This document shows positions 33,182 through 42,468 of a DNA stretch of 64,000 nt, piece after piece. The notes below the pieces were generated by a model. The model saw only the letters and a program-made list of their open reading frames with translations, did not search any database and had not been told where the DNA came from. The stretch covers positions 1 to 64,000 of the forward strand of contig CANQDF010000007.1 in assembly GCA_947591605.1 (NCBI GenBank), given 5' to 3'. The position numbers and the translations under genes are program-made. The first letter of the stretch is position 1; every line of letters starts with the position of its first letter. This DNA comes from an uncultured Clostridia bacterium (GTDB lineage: Bacteria > Bacillota > Clostridia > Lachnospirales > CAG-274).

Positions 33182-34534
33182 TCATATGTGCAATATTAAA
33201 ATAGATACCTTAAAAAATATAAGTACGGAGCATGTATCCACTATTGTGGTAATAAGCGGTGCAGCCATAATGGCGGGATCCAGATTGAGCTTTTTTGCAG
33301 CCATTGGCAGTATACAGCCCAATATTTTGGATAAGGTTATTGTAAGCTGCAATGTTATGCCGACCGCAAGCGCAAGCGAAAGTGAGGAAAATTCGCTTGA
33401 ACCCCTGTACATAAAGGCAATGCGTATGCTGTTTACGATCACCAGCAGAATGCCTACGGCGATGCTTATGCCAAACTCCTTAAACATTACCCTGAAAAAG
33501 TCCTTAAATTTTATTTCGTCAAGCGCAAGACCTCTTATTATCATAGTAGAACTCTGTGAGCCGCAGTTTCCGCCCGTATCCATAAGCATGGGTATAAACG
33601 ATACAAGTATAGGTATTGCGGAAAATGCCTCCTCGTAATGCGATATAATAAGCCCCGTTATTGTAGCGGAGAGCATAAGGAACAAAAGCCATACTATACG
33701 GTTTTTTGCATGTGTGAGCACACTTGTATGCAGATAATCGTCCTCCGATGGGGTGATGGCTGCCATAATTGCAAAGTCCTCCTCGGTTTCGTCCTCAATG
33801 ACATCCATTGCGTCATCAAAGGTGACTATACCCACAAGCCTGTTGTCGCCGTCTGTCACAGGCATGGCAATAAAATCGTAGTGAGTGAGCTGCTTTGCTG
33901 TTTCCTCTCTGTCATCGGTTGTTTTTACCGATATGGGGTTATCCTCCATTATATCTCCGATTTTTGTAGAGTAGTCGGACAGCAGCAGCTCCTTTACGGA
34001 TACGGTGCCCAAAAGCTCCTTTTTATCACTTGTAACATAGCAGGTATATATGGTTTCCTTATCCACACCCGTGCGTCTTATGCGGTCAAATGCCTCTTCA
34101 ACGGTCATATTTGCACGCAGCGTTACAAATTCCGTAGTCATTATGCTGCCTGCGCTGTCCTTGGGGTAGTTGAGTATCTCGTTTATTATGAGCCTTGATT
34201 CCGGGTCGGTATGCTTAAGTATACGTTTTACAACGCTTGCGGGCATTTCCTCTATAAGGTCTACCGTATCGTCAATAAAAAGGTCCTTTATTACATCCTC
34301 AAGCTCCTTGTCGCTGAAAGCGGTGATAAGCGCTTCACGGTTGTCGCCCTCGAGATGGGCAAAAACATCTGTTGCCTGATCCTTTGGCAAAAGCCTGTAG
34401 GCGACCACAGCCTCCTCCTTTGTCAGGTCATCAAGCAGCAGTGCCACATCGGCGGGGTTTTCCTCGGAAAGCTGTGCCTTAAGCGTTTTGTAATCCTTAT
34501 TTTCAAGCAGTTCTCTGATTTTTTCCAAAGTCAT
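33182..34534 (-). CDS. mgtE: Magnesium transporter MgtE
   Basis: MgtE is a Mg2+ channel gated by its cytoplasmic domain. The 450-residue protein has an N domain of helical repeats (residues 1-130), two CBS domains (130-250; GSIMTTEFVTL and DNPISVKTTDDREETAKQL) and a membrane domain (about 275-450) with the signature PMLMDTGGNCGSQSS and a helical end. It starts after GGAGGG. No Mg2+ riboswitch is visible in the 70 bases upstream. It follows rqcH on the same strand. Confidence 0.94.
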   Translation of the reverse strand: MTLEKIRELLENKDYKTLKAQLSEENPADVALLLDDLTKEEAVVAYRLLPKDQATDVFAHLEGDNREALITAFSDKELEDVIKDLFIDDTVDLIEEMPASVVKRILKHTDPESRLIINEILNYPKDSAGSIMTTEFVTLRANMTVEEAFDRIRRTGVDKETIYTCYVTSDKKELLGTVSVKELLLSDYSTKIGDIMEDNPISVKTTDDREETAKQLTHYDFIAMPVTDGDNRLVGIVTFDDAMDVIEDETEEDFAIMAAITPSEDDYLHTSVLTHAKNRIVWLLFLMLSATITGLIISHYEEAFSAIPILVSFIPMLMDTGGNCGSQSSTMIIRGLALDEIKFKDFFRVMFKEFGISIAVGILLVIVNSIRIAFMYRGSSEFSSLSLALAVGITLQLTITLSKILGCILPMAAKKLNLDPAIMAAPLITTIVDTCSVLIFFKVSILILHI

Positions 34535-34604
34535 ATTGCATCCCTCCGTTTGTTATGTAATAAACCCAAAAGGGTTTTTGTCATTAATTTTTTTTATATT
34601 GTTT

Positions 34605-36368
34605 TTACAGTTTTTTTATTTTACTCACAGAATCATCGGTAGGAGTAACATATGCCGTGCTGTTTGTTGTGTATATTACAAAACCGGGCTTTGCGCCGTT
34701 GGGCTTTTTGACGTTTTTCTTTAGGGTATAGTCAACGGGCACCGAGGCAGAGGCTCTGCCCTTGCTGTAATATGCGGCAAGCAAAGCTGCCTGCGTTAAA
34801 GTGCTTTCGGGCACGTTTTTCCCCTCGGTCACTATAATAACGTGGGAGCCGGGTATATGCTTTGTATGCAGCCATATATCGCCGCTGTGCGCAAAATGTA
34901 CGGTAAGCTCGTCGTTTTGTCTGTTGTTTTTGCCTACATAGATATGAAATCCGTCGTCGGAAACAAAGTGCAGCGGAGAGGAATGTGCGGAGGATTTAAT
35001 ACCCTTTTGTTTTTTGCCTGTTTGCTTTATATATCCCTCGTTTTTAAGCTCCTCGCGTATATCTCGTATATCCTGCTCGTCCGTACAGTTCATAAGGGAA
35101 ACAAGCAGGCCTTCAAGGTAATTAAGTTCGTTGTCGTTCTGCTCTATCTGCTCCGCAAGGGCTGCAAAGGTGCGTTTTTCCTTGTTATAGCGCTTAAAAT
35201 ATTTTTGTGCGTTTTCCGAAGGAGTCAGCGTTCCGTCCAGCGGTATCGTTATATCCTCCCGATCCTCGGACTGATAGTTGGCAAGCGTAACCGAGGTCAT
35301 ACCCTTTTTTATAAGGTATATATTGGCGGTGATAAGCTCTCCGTAAAGCCTGAGCGTATCTCTGTCCGCTATTTTCTTTAAGGTGCTCTGCTGCATATCC
35401 TTTTTTCTTGCACAGCGCTCCAGGTTGGAGCTGATTATATGCTTCAGGTCATGAGTTTTTTGCTGCATACGATAGGCAAGATCCTTTTGAGCGTAATAGA
35501 ACTCAATAAGCTCCGAGGTTGACGAAAACTGCTTTTTTTGCATGCCGTCAAAGCGCTCCATACTGTAGGGCGCAAAGTCAAGTATTTTGCCGTATTCGTC
35601 ATATGCAAGCTCGGGCAAAAAACATTCGCTGCGTATATCGCCGCACATATTTTTAAACGAATCAAACAGCCCCTTAAGCTGCTCCTCGGAAACAGACGAA
35701 ACCGTGTCCGCACTGTAAAGACCGGCACGGCTGCAAATTTCGTCGGCACTTTGAGGAGAAATGCCCGTATAGTTTGTATAAATAAGGCTCTGGAGCTTTT
35801 TGTCGGGACTGAGCCTTGCAAAGCCCGAAAAGTTATCCCACGAAAGCTGCATGGTATCCGTTTTGCCTTGGGTCGGAGGCAGCTCATAAGCCTTGCCCGG
35901 CAGCACCTCACGCACGGAGCTTTTGTCGTGTGTTATGTGCTTTGCACAGTCCAGTACGGTATTGCTGCTGTCCGTGAGTATAAGATTGCTGTGCCTGCCC
36001 ATAATTTCAAGCACGAGTTTTTTTACCGAATAATCGCCCATCTCGTTTAAGGATTCAACATATATGTTTACAATACGCTCAAAGGAGGGCTGAGTAATAT
36101 CTATTATTTTCCCGCTTTGGAGGTGTTTTCTCAATACCATGCAAAAAAGAGGCGGGTTTTGAGGGTTTGTATACTGATGTTCGGTAAAAAACAGCCTCGG
36201 GTGCGACGGGTTGGCAGATAATACAAGCTTGTAAGCGCTGCCGAGGCTCCTTATGTTAAGCAATATTTCGTCCGGCTCGGGCTGATAAATTTTGTCTATC
36301 CTGCCTCCCAGAGCCTTTTTGCGTATCTCCGAAACCAAAGCCGAGATGGTTATTCCGTCAAATGCCAT
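34605..36368 (-). CDS. rqcH: RqcH (NFACT family) ribosome quality-control protein
   Basis: RqcH binds stalled 50S subunits and recruits tRNA-Ala to add alanine tails, marking proteins for degradation. The 587-residue protein starts MAFDGITISALVSEIRKKALGGRIDKIYQ (NFACT-N), has a helical coiled-coil middle (about 300-440), and the NFACT-R domain (about 455-587) with HIYVGKNNRQNDELTVHFA and DIWLHTKHIPGSHVII. The conserved residues of the Asp-Arg motif (FERIVNIYVE) are kept. Its partner RqcP is at 3148-3387. Confidence 0.93.
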   Translation of the reverse strand: MAFDGITISALVSEIRKKALGGRIDKIYQPEPDEILLNIRSLGSAYKLVLSANPSHPRLFFTEHQYTNPQNPPLFCMVLRKHLQSGKIIDITQPSFERIVNIYVESLNEMGDYSVKKLVLEIMGRHSNLILTDSSNTVLDCAKHITHDKSSVREVLPGKAYELPPTQGKTDTMQLSWDNFSGFARLSPDKKLQSLIYTNYTGISPQSADEICSRAGLYSADTVSSVSEEQLKGLFDSFKNMCGDIRSECFLPELAYDEYGKILDFAPYSMERFDGMQKKQFSSTSELIEFYYAQKDLAYRMQQKTHDLKHIISSNLERCARKKDMQQSTLKKIADRDTLRLYGELITANIYLIKKGMTSVTLANYQSEDREDITIPLDGTLTPSENAQKYFKRYNKEKRTFAALAEQIEQNDNELNYLEGLLVSLMNCTDEQDIRDIREELKNEGYIKQTGKKQKGIKSSAHSSPLHFVSDDGFHIYVGKNNRQNDELTVHFAHSGDIWLHTKHIPGSHVIIVTEGKNVPESTLTQAALLAAYYSKGRASASVPVDYTLKKNVKKPNGAKPGFVIYTTNSTAYVTPTDDSVSKIKKL

Positions 36369-36426
36369 ATATTTATCCTCCGATACAATTAAATTATATA
36401 TATCAAAGCAGAGATGCAGTATATAT

Positions 36427-38262
36427 TCAGTGAAAAAAGTTATATACCGATTCGGCAGCTCTTATGTCCATTCCGTCTGCCTGCTTCAGCTGCTCTATAT
36501 CCGCACGTTTTATTGCCTCTATATCTCCGAAGTGCCGCATAAGAGCCTTTCGTCTTTTTTTGCCTATGCCTTTTATATCATCAAGTATGCTGTGTACCTG
36601 TGCTTTTTCCCTAAGCTTGCGGTGGTATTCAACAGCAAAGCGGTGAACCTCGTCCTGTATCCTTGTAATGAGCTTAAAACCCTCGGAATTATAAGGGAGA
36701 GGTATTTCCCTGCCGTTATACATAAGCCCTCTTGTCCTGTGCCTGTCGTCCTTTACCATGCCGCATACTGGTACATATATATCAAGCCTTTTAAGCGCTT
36801 CGCATACCGTGCTTATCTGACCCTTGCCGCCGTCAAGAAAGATCATATCGGGCAGCTTGCCGAAGCCCTCATCTCCGCCGCCGTTTATATAGCGCATAAA
36901 GCGCCTTGTAATTACCTCGTCCATGCTTGCATAATCGTTTGCACCCATAACGGACTTTATCCTGAATTTGCGGTAATCGCTGCGTTTTGGCCTGCCGTTT
37001 TCAAAAACGACCATAGAGCCTACCGACTGAAAGCCCTGTGTATTGGATATATCGTAGCTCTCGATGCGTTCAAGTTTGAAGTCAAGCCCCATGGCGTTTG
37101 CAAGCTCGTCTAGCGCACCCGTAGTGCGTGCTTTTTCACGCAGGATATGCTCACCGAATTTTTCAAGGGTTATTTTGGCGTTGTTTACAGCCATTTCCAC
37201 GAGCTTGTGCTTTTCGCCCTTTTGGGGTATAAGTATAAATACACGCTGACCCTTTTCCCGTGAGAGCCATTCGCTGATGACATCAAAATCGGGTACATCG
37301 CATTGAAGCAGTATCTCCTTGGGTATAAAGGGTGTACCGCTGTAAAACTGCTTGAGAAAATCGTTTATTATCTCCGCATCCTCCATGGTATCGGTGTTTT
37401 CGGGCATAAAATGCTCTCTGCCGCATATTTTGCCGCCTCTTATAAAAAATATCTGTACAACGCAGCCGTCCTTGCTCCTGTACATACCTATTACATCTCT
37501 GTCCTCCATACCGCCCGACATTGCCTCTATTATCTGCTTTTCGTTAAGCTTTTTGACGCCGTTTATGGTGTCACGCAGTTCTGCTGCCTTTTCAAACTCC
37601 ATGTTTTCCGATGCGGCATACATTTTTTCCGTAAGAGAGGCAACCACCTTGTCGGTATGGCCGTTTAAAAAGTCCAGCAGCTCGGATATCATGGCATTGT
37701 ATTCAATTTCGTTTACTTTGCCCGTGCAGGGCGCAAGGCACTGACCTATATGATAATTAAGGCAGGGTCTTTCTTTGTTGAAATCCTGCGGAAATTTTTT
37801 CATGCAGCGCCTTATGGGCCATATCCTGTTTATAAGCTCAATGTTTTCTCTTACATTGTAGGAGCTTGAAAACGGGCCAAAGTATCTGGCTTTGTCCTTT
37901 AAGTGCCTCCTTGTAATAAATACCCTTGGAAAATGCTCGTTTACGGTTACCTTTATATAGGGGTAGGTCTTGTCGTCCTTAAGCATGATGTTATACTTTG
38001 GAGAATACTGTTTGATAAGATTGTTTTCCAGTATAAGTGCCTCTACCTCGCTGCCCGTTACTATATATTCAAAGCTTGCAATATGGCTTACCATGCTTTT
38101 TACCTTTACCGAGTGAGAGGACGAGTTCTGAAAATACTGCCTTACCCTGTTTTTTAATATTTTTGCTTTGCCGACATATATTATCCTGTCATCGGCATCC
38201 TTCATTATATATACGCCCGGGCTTTCGGGCAGCTTTTTAAGCTCCGCCTGTATATCAAACAT
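36427..38262 (-). CDS. uvrC: Excinuclease ABC subunit C
   Basis: UvrC makes the two cuts around a lesion in nucleotide excision repair. The 611-residue protein has the GIY-YIG domain (LPESPGVYIMKDADDRIIYVGKA, residues 12-35), the Cys-containing RPCLNYHIGQCLAPC segment, a UVR motif (EFEKAAELRDTI), the second nuclease domain with ESYDISNTQGFQSVGSMVVF and IFLDGGKGQ, and a C-terminal helix-hairpin-helix (IKGIGKKRRKALMRHFG). The ATG at 38262 follows AAAGGAGAG; an in-frame ATG 33 bases upstream is poorer. Confidence 0.95.
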   Translation of the reverse strand: MFDIQAELKKLPESPGVYIMKDADDRIIYVGKAKILKNRVRQYFQNSSSHSVKVKSMVSHIASFEYIVTGSEVEALILENNLIKQYSPKYNIMLKDDKTYPYIKVTVNEHFPRVFITRRHLKDKARYFGPFSSSYNVRENIELINRIWPIRRCMKKFPQDFNKERPCLNYHIGQCLAPCTGKVNEIEYNAMISELLDFLNGHTDKVVASLTEKMYAASENMEFEKAAELRDTINGVKKLNEKQIIEAMSGGMEDRDVIGMYRSKDGCVVQIFFIRGGKICGREHFMPENTDTMEDAEIINDFLKQFYSGTPFIPKEILLQCDVPDFDVISEWLSREKGQRVFILIPQKGEKHKLVEMAVNNAKITLEKFGEHILREKARTTGALDELANAMGLDFKLERIESYDISNTQGFQSVGSMVVFENGRPKRSDYRKFRIKSVMGANDYASMDEVITRRFMRYINGGGDEGFGKLPDMIFLDGGKGQISTVCEALKRLDIYVPVCGMVKDDRHRTRGLMYNGREIPLPYNSEGFKLITRIQDEVHRFAVEYHRKLREKAQVHSILDDIKGIGKKRRKALMRHFGDIEAIKRADIEQLKQADGMDIRAAESVYNFFH

Positions 38263-38346
38263 AAAATCTCTCCTTTGTTGTATCCATTTTAACATATTTT
38301 ATCCGCAAAGCCAATATATTAAATAAATAAAGCTATGAGGTAGAAA

Positions 38347-39861
38347 ATGTTCAGGCATAAAATAATACGCTCTGCTGCTATACTTACACTGGCAAATATC
38401 ATAACAAGGCTGCTGGGATTTTTTTACAGGATATTTATGTCAAATGTCCTAGGTGCAGAGGGCATGGGGCTTTATCAGCTTATATCACCCGTTTATATGC
38501 TTGTGTGGGCGTTTTCCTCCGCAGGACTGAGTACCGCAATATCCAAGCTGACAGCCGAACAAAAGGCGACCGACAGCTACGGCAATATGCACAGGCTTGT
38601 GTTTGCGGCATCGGCGTTTTCCGTATTTCTTGCATCTGCGGCATCATTTTTTATATACGTCAACGCACCTTACATATGCTCATACCTTTTAAAGGATACA
38701 AGGACAGTGCTCTCGCTGCGCATACTTGCCGTATGCTTTCCTTTTATGGCGGCAGGCTCCTGTATAAGGGGATGGTTTTACGGTATGCAGGAGGCAGGCG
38801 TACCTGCGCAGTGTCAGGTGCTTGAGCAGTGTACCAGAATGGCGGTAGTGTATGTACTGTCGTTTTCCATGCTTGGCAAAGGTCTTGAAGCCGCCTGTGC
38901 GATGGCGGTGACCGGAATGGCGGCGGGGGAGATAATATCGTTTATATATGTTTTGCTGCGTGCCGCATTGAGAAAGCACCATTTAAAAAGCCGACCCACA
39001 ATATCATACAAAAAAACGGGCATTATGCTGTTTGCGCTTGCTCTGCCGCTTACGCTGAACAGAGTGACGGGCACCCTGCTTTCGGGTGCGGAAAATCTGC
39101 TTATACCTGCAAAGCTGCAGCTTTGCGGCATCACAAGGAGTGAGGCGGTGTCGGTATACGGCAGGCTGTGCGGTATGGCAATGCCGCTTATAATGTTTCC
39201 GTCGTCATTGCTCACGGCGCTGGCAACGGCACTTATGCCTGCCGTGTCGGAGGCAAGTGCCGCAGGGCATACACGTTCCTTAAGCTCTGCCGTGGAAAAA
39301 TCGCTTACCTTTACATCGGTGATAGGCATAGGCACAGCAGGCCTTTTTATATGCCTGCCTTACGAAATGGGAGAGGTCATATACAAATGCAGAGAGCTGG
39401 GCTATCTGCTCAGGCTGCTGGGGGCGGTGTGCCCGTTTATATATATGCAGGTAACGCTCTCAGGCATACTTAACGGACTGGGCAAGCAGCTTTACATATT
39501 TATTGCCAATCTGCTTTCGTCTATATTCAATATAGGCTTTATATGTATGTTTGTGCCGTCGCACGGCATTGAGGCATATATTTTCGGCTGGTTTGTAAGC
39601 ATACTGACGACCTCGGCAATAAGCCTTAATATTGCGGCAGGCTGTGTAAATATAAGGCTTTATTTTAACAATATGCTGCTTAAGCCTGCTGCCGCAATTG
39701 CAATTGCGTGTATGAGCCTTCGCTTTTTTGTTTCACAAAAGGACATATCCCTTTACAGTGTGCATGCGCTTACCGCATCGGTTTTTTTTATAGGCAGTAC
39801 TTATATGGTTTTGCTTCTGATGCTGGGCGTTTTCAGCTCGCAGCGCAGATATAAATATTGA
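38347..39861 (+). CDS. SpoVB/MurJ-like polysaccharide flippase
   Basis: The 504-residue protein has about 14 hydrophobic segments and belongs to the MOP/MATE-like flippases. SpoVB is needed for spore cortex and MurJ for cell-wall lipid II export. ANIITRLLGFFYRIFMSNVLGAEGMGLYQLI (about residues 17-47) is the SpoVB start, and TLNRVTGTLLSGAENLLIPAKL (about 238) the second landmark. ATG at 38347 follows TGAGGTAG. It is divergent from uvrC; the two share an 84-base promoter region. Confidence 0.82.
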   Translation: MFRHKIIRSAAILTLANIITRLLGFFYRIFMSNVLGAEGMGLYQLISPVYMLVWAFSSAGLSTAISKLTAEQKATDSYGNMHRLVFAASAFSVFLASAASFFIYVNAPYICSYLLKDTRTVLSLRILAVCFPFMAAGSCIRGWFYGMQEAGVPAQCQVLEQCTRMAVVYVLSFSMLGKGLEAACAMAVTGMAAGEIISFIYVLLRAALRKHHLKSRPTISYKKTGIMLFALALPLTLNRVTGTLLSGAENLLIPAKLQLCGITRSEAVSVYGRLCGMAMPLIMFPSSLLTALATALMPAVSEASAAGHTRSLSSAVEKSLTFTSVIGIGTAGLFICLPYEMGEVIYKCRELGYLLRLLGAVCPFIYMQVTLSGILNGLGKQLYIFIANLLSSIFNIGFICMFVPSHGIEAYIFGWFVSILTTSAISLNIAAGCVNIRLYFNNMLLKPAAAIAIACMSLRFFVSQKDISLYSVHALTASVFFIGSTYMVLLLMLGVFSSQRRYKY

Positions 39862-39886
39862 CCGTGAGAGATAATTGCGGTATAAT
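39858..39886 (+). promoter_or_regulatory. Promoter ahead of the C26 amidotransferase
   Basis: TTGACC (39858-39863) and TATAAT (39881-39886) are 17 bases apart. The -35 overlaps the stop codon of the flippase gene, and transcription would begin almost at the terminator hairpin at 39895. Confidence 0.65.
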
Positions 39887-39894
39887 ATAAAAAC

Positions 39895-39933
39895 AAGGAC
39901 ACGGAGGTTCTGTTATACCCGTGTCCTTTTTTT
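39895..39933 (+). terminator. Terminator hairpin just after a transcription start
   Basis: AAGGACACGG (39895-39904) and CCGTGTCCTT (39919-39928) form a 10-bp stem followed by a T-run. It would end the flippase transcript, but also the RNA from the promoter at 39858-39886 after about 40 bases. Confidence 0.8.
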
Positions 39934-39953
39934 ATGAAAGCGAGGTTTTTAAA

Positions 39954-40673
39954 ATGAAGCCTGTAATAGGAGTTATGCCTCTTTTAGACAGCAAGAGAGA
40001 AAGCTATTGGATGCTGCCGGGATATATGCACGGTGTTGAACGGGCAGGCGGCATACCTGTTATGCTGCCTCTTACGGAGAATGAAGAGGATATAGATTTT
40101 ATTGCGGAAAAATTTGACGGTTTTTTGCTTACGGGAGGTCAGGATGTATCCCCCGAGCTTTACGGTGAGGAAAGACTGGATCTCTGCGGCGAATGCAGCA
40201 GCCTGCGTGACGGTATGGAAAAGCGGCTTTTTACGGATGCGGTGGAGGAGGACAAGCCCGTATTGGGCATTTGCAGGGGAATACAGTTTATAAATGCCGT
40301 GCTTGGAGGTACGCTGTATCAGGATCTGCCTGTACAAAAGCCGTCGGATACGGAGCACTGTCAGAGGCCGCCCTATGACCGACCCGTACACAGGGTGGAT
40401 ATTAAATGCGGTACGCCACTTTATGAGCTTATAGGCAAACAGAGCCTTTATGTAAACAGCTATCATCATCAGGCGATAAAAGAGCTTGCACCGAGGCTGA
40501 GGGCTATGGCGTATTCCTCCGATGGATTGACGGAGGCGGTTTATATGCCGGATAAGAGCTTTGTATGGGCTGTGCAGTGGCATCCGGAATTTTCGTATAA
40601 AACGGACGAGGACAGCAGAAAGATTTTTTCTGCCCTTGTAAAGGCTGCATGCAGATACCGAAAAATTACCTAA
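39954..40673 (+). CDS. Class I glutamine amidotransferase, peptidase C26 (PuuD-like)
   Basis: Family members cleave gamma-glutamyl amides, for example gamma-glutamyl-GABA in putrescine breakdown. The 239-residue protein has the full triad: Cys in LGICRGIQFINAVLGGTL (about residue 108), and His-Glu in VQWHPEF (about residue 213). FLLTGGQDVSPELYGEE is the other landmark. The ATG at 39954 follows GCGAGG; an in-frame upstream ATG at 39921 overlaps the terminator stem. No other putrescine genes are near, so the substrate is open. Confidence 0.88.
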   Translation: MKPVIGVMPLLDSKRESYWMLPGYMHGVERAGGIPVMLPLTENEEDIDFIAEKFDGFLLTGGQDVSPELYGEERLDLCGECSSLRDGMEKRLFTDAVEEDKPVLGICRGIQFINAVLGGTLYQDLPVQKPSDTEHCQRPPYDRPVHRVDIKCGTPLYELIGKQSLYVNSYHHQAIKELAPRLRAMAYSSDGLTEAVYMPDKSFVWAVQWHPEFSYKTDEDSRKIFSALVKAACRYRKIT

Positions 40674-40680
40674 AAAGAAA

Positions 40681-40710
40681 AATGCAGGAAATGTGTGCAT
40701 TTCCTGCATT
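40681..40710 (-). terminator. Terminator with CACA loop (family copy 2)
   Basis: AATGCAGGAAATG and CATTTCCTGCATT form a perfect 13-bp stem; on the minus strand the loop is CACA and the hairpin is followed by TTTTCTTTTTA. It ends the ferredoxin gene, 40 bases after its stop. A second hairpin, GGGTGTT/AACACCC, lies at 40713-40733. Confidence 0.85.
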
Positions 40711-40749
40711 ATGGGTGTTATAAAACAACACCCCGTTGTTTAAACCATA

Positions 40750-40920
40750 TCAGTCCTGAGAAGGAGCTCCGACAGGGCATGTACCTGCACAAGTACCGCA
40801 GTCGATGCAGGAATCGGCATCGATAACATACTTGCCGTCGCCCTCGGAAATGCAGCCTACAGGACATTCGCCTGCACAAGCACCGCAGGAAATACAGTCG
40901 TCGCTAATTTTATATGCCAT
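40750..40920 (-). CDS. fdx: 2[4Fe-4S] ferredoxin
   Basis: A clostridial-type ferredoxin of 56 residues that carries electrons in the cytoplasm. Two cluster motifs are complete: CISCGACAGECPVGCI (about residues 9-24) and CIDCGTCAGTCPVGAP (about 38-53), each CxxCxxCxxxCP. The start at 40920 follows TTGGAGGTG and gives MAYKISDDC, the usual ferredoxin start; an ATG five codons upstream overlaps the ribosome site. It is monocistronic, with the copy-2 CACA-loop terminator. Confidence 0.96.
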   Translation of the reverse strand: MAYKISDDCISCGACAGECPVGCISEGDGKYVIDADSCIDCGTCAGTCPVGAPSQD

Positions 40921-41046
40921 AATAAGCACCTCCAATTTTTTTTGTTAGGAAAACATTGCATTAAAGGTATTCAATGCCTCCTTAGGCTTTGCCTATGCTT
41001 ATATTGTATAATAAAAATAACTATTTATCAAGTGTAAATTGTGTGA

Positions 41047-41052
41047 TATAAT
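41047..41052 (+). promoter_or_regulatory. Likely -10 of the tldD-tldE operon
   Basis: TATAAT at 41047-41052 lies 30 bases before tldD. The expected -35 position has only a weak match (TTTATC), so the -35 is uncertain. Confidence 0.4.
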
Positions 41053-41081
41053 AAATTTATTATAAAAAACGGAGGAAGAAT

Positions 41082-42467
41082 ATGTTAGATAAAACCAAAG
41101 CCTGCAATATATTGGATGCGGCATTATCCACAGGGGCGGATTTTGCCGAAATATTTTTGGAAAACTGTGTAAAAAATTCGGTTACCGTTATAAACGGCAG
41201 GGTGGACGGCGCTCTGTCGGGGCGTGACTGCGGACTGGGGCTGCGCCTTATATGCGGAGATAAGGCGGTATACGCATATACAAACGATATTGAATACAAT
41301 AACCTGATGTGTATGGCATCGGATGCCGCAAAGGCTGTCAAAAGCGAAGGACATTGTATTATAAGAGATTTTTGTGTGCAGGATTACCGTGGAGGCGTGA
41401 GCAAAGCCTCGGTAATGCCGGATACGGTAAAAAAGAAAACCGTTGCCGATATGCTTAAAAGCGCATGTGCCGCTGCGTCTGCCTACATGGATACCATAAC
41501 GCAGACCTGTATGGGATATATGGACGAAGTGCAGGATGTCTGCATAATAAACTCGGAGGGGTTGTGGGCAAAGGACAGACGCATTAGGACAAGAGCCTCG
41601 GTGAGCGCCGTTGCTTCCAACGAGAGCGAAAAGCAGACGGGGTATTTCGGACCCGGTGCTATGTGCGGTCATGAATTTTATGACAGGATCGATCTTGATG
41701 AAATTGCCCGTGAGGCTGCACGCTCGGCGGATACAATGCTGAGGGCTGTTCCCTGTCCTTCGGGCAGGATGGATGTTGTTATGGATAACGGCTTCGGCGG
41801 TGTTATTTTTCACGAGGCATGCGGTCACGGCTTGGAGATCACCGCAGTCAGCAAAAACGCATCGGTATTTGCGGGCAAGCTCGGCCAAAAGATAGCCTCC
41901 GAAAAGGTCACTGCAATAGATGACGGCACCATAGAGGGCAGCTGGGGCTCTGTAAACATTGATGACGAGGGTGTGCCTGCCCGTAAAAAGATACTTATAG
42001 AAAACGGCATACTCAAAAGCTATATGTCCGACAGATTTAACGGCGCAAGGGCAGGCTACGGTGTTACAGGTTCGTCCAGGCGGCAGTCCTACAAGTTTAT
42101 GCCTGTTGCAAGGATGACAAACACATATATTGCACCGGGCAGTGACAGGTGTGAGGATATAATAGCCGATACCAAGTACGGTCTTTATGCAAGGTATATG
42201 GGCGGAGGCTCGGTAAACCCTGCCTCGGGAGAATTTAATTTTGCGGTGAGCGAGGCATATATAATAAGGAACGGTAAAATTTGCGAACCCGTAAGGGGAG
42301 CCACCCTTATAGGCAAGGGCGCCGATGTTCTTATGAACATTGATATGGTAGGCGACAACCTTAAGCTTGCGGAGGGTATGTGCGGCGCAGAGAGCGGAAG
42401 TATACCCGTATGCGTAGGTCAGCCTATGCTGAGGGTCAGAAATATGACGGTAGGGGGAAGAGGCTGA
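41082..42467 (+). CDS. tldD: Metalloprotease TldD
   Basis: TldD and TldE together form a zinc protease that cleaves unfolded peptides and processes small ribosomal peptides such as microcin B17. The 461-residue protein keeps the zinc motif HEACGH (in GGVIFHEACGHGLE, about residue 248), so it is the catalytic half. It starts after GGAGGAAG. tldE begins one base after the stop. Confidence 0.94.
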   Translation: MLDKTKACNILDAALSTGADFAEIFLENCVKNSVTVINGRVDGALSGRDCGLGLRLICGDKAVYAYTNDIEYNNLMCMASDAAKAVKSEGHCIIRDFCVQDYRGGVSKASVMPDTVKKKTVADMLKSACAAASAYMDTITQTCMGYMDEVQDVCIINSEGLWAKDRRIRTRASVSAVASNESEKQTGYFGPGAMCGHEFYDRIDLDEIAREAARSADTMLRAVPCPSGRMDVVMDNGFGGVIFHEACGHGLEITAVSKNASVFAGKLGQKIASEKVTAIDDGTIEGSWGSVNIDDEGVPARKKILIENGILKSYMSDRFNGARAGYGVTGSSRRQSYKFMPVARMTNTYIAPGSDRCEDIIADTKYGLYARYMGGGSVNPASGEFNFAVSEAYIIRNGKICEPVRGATLIGKGADVLMNIDMVGDNLKLAEGMCGAESGSIPVCVGQPMLRVRNMTVGGRG

Positions 42468-42468
42468 T

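Noticed and set aside
34560-34590. Terminator AACCC-AAAA-GGGTTTTT between rqcH and mgtE
   Set aside because: On the strand of the genes the stem is only five bases and lacks a T-run, so it is too weak to call.
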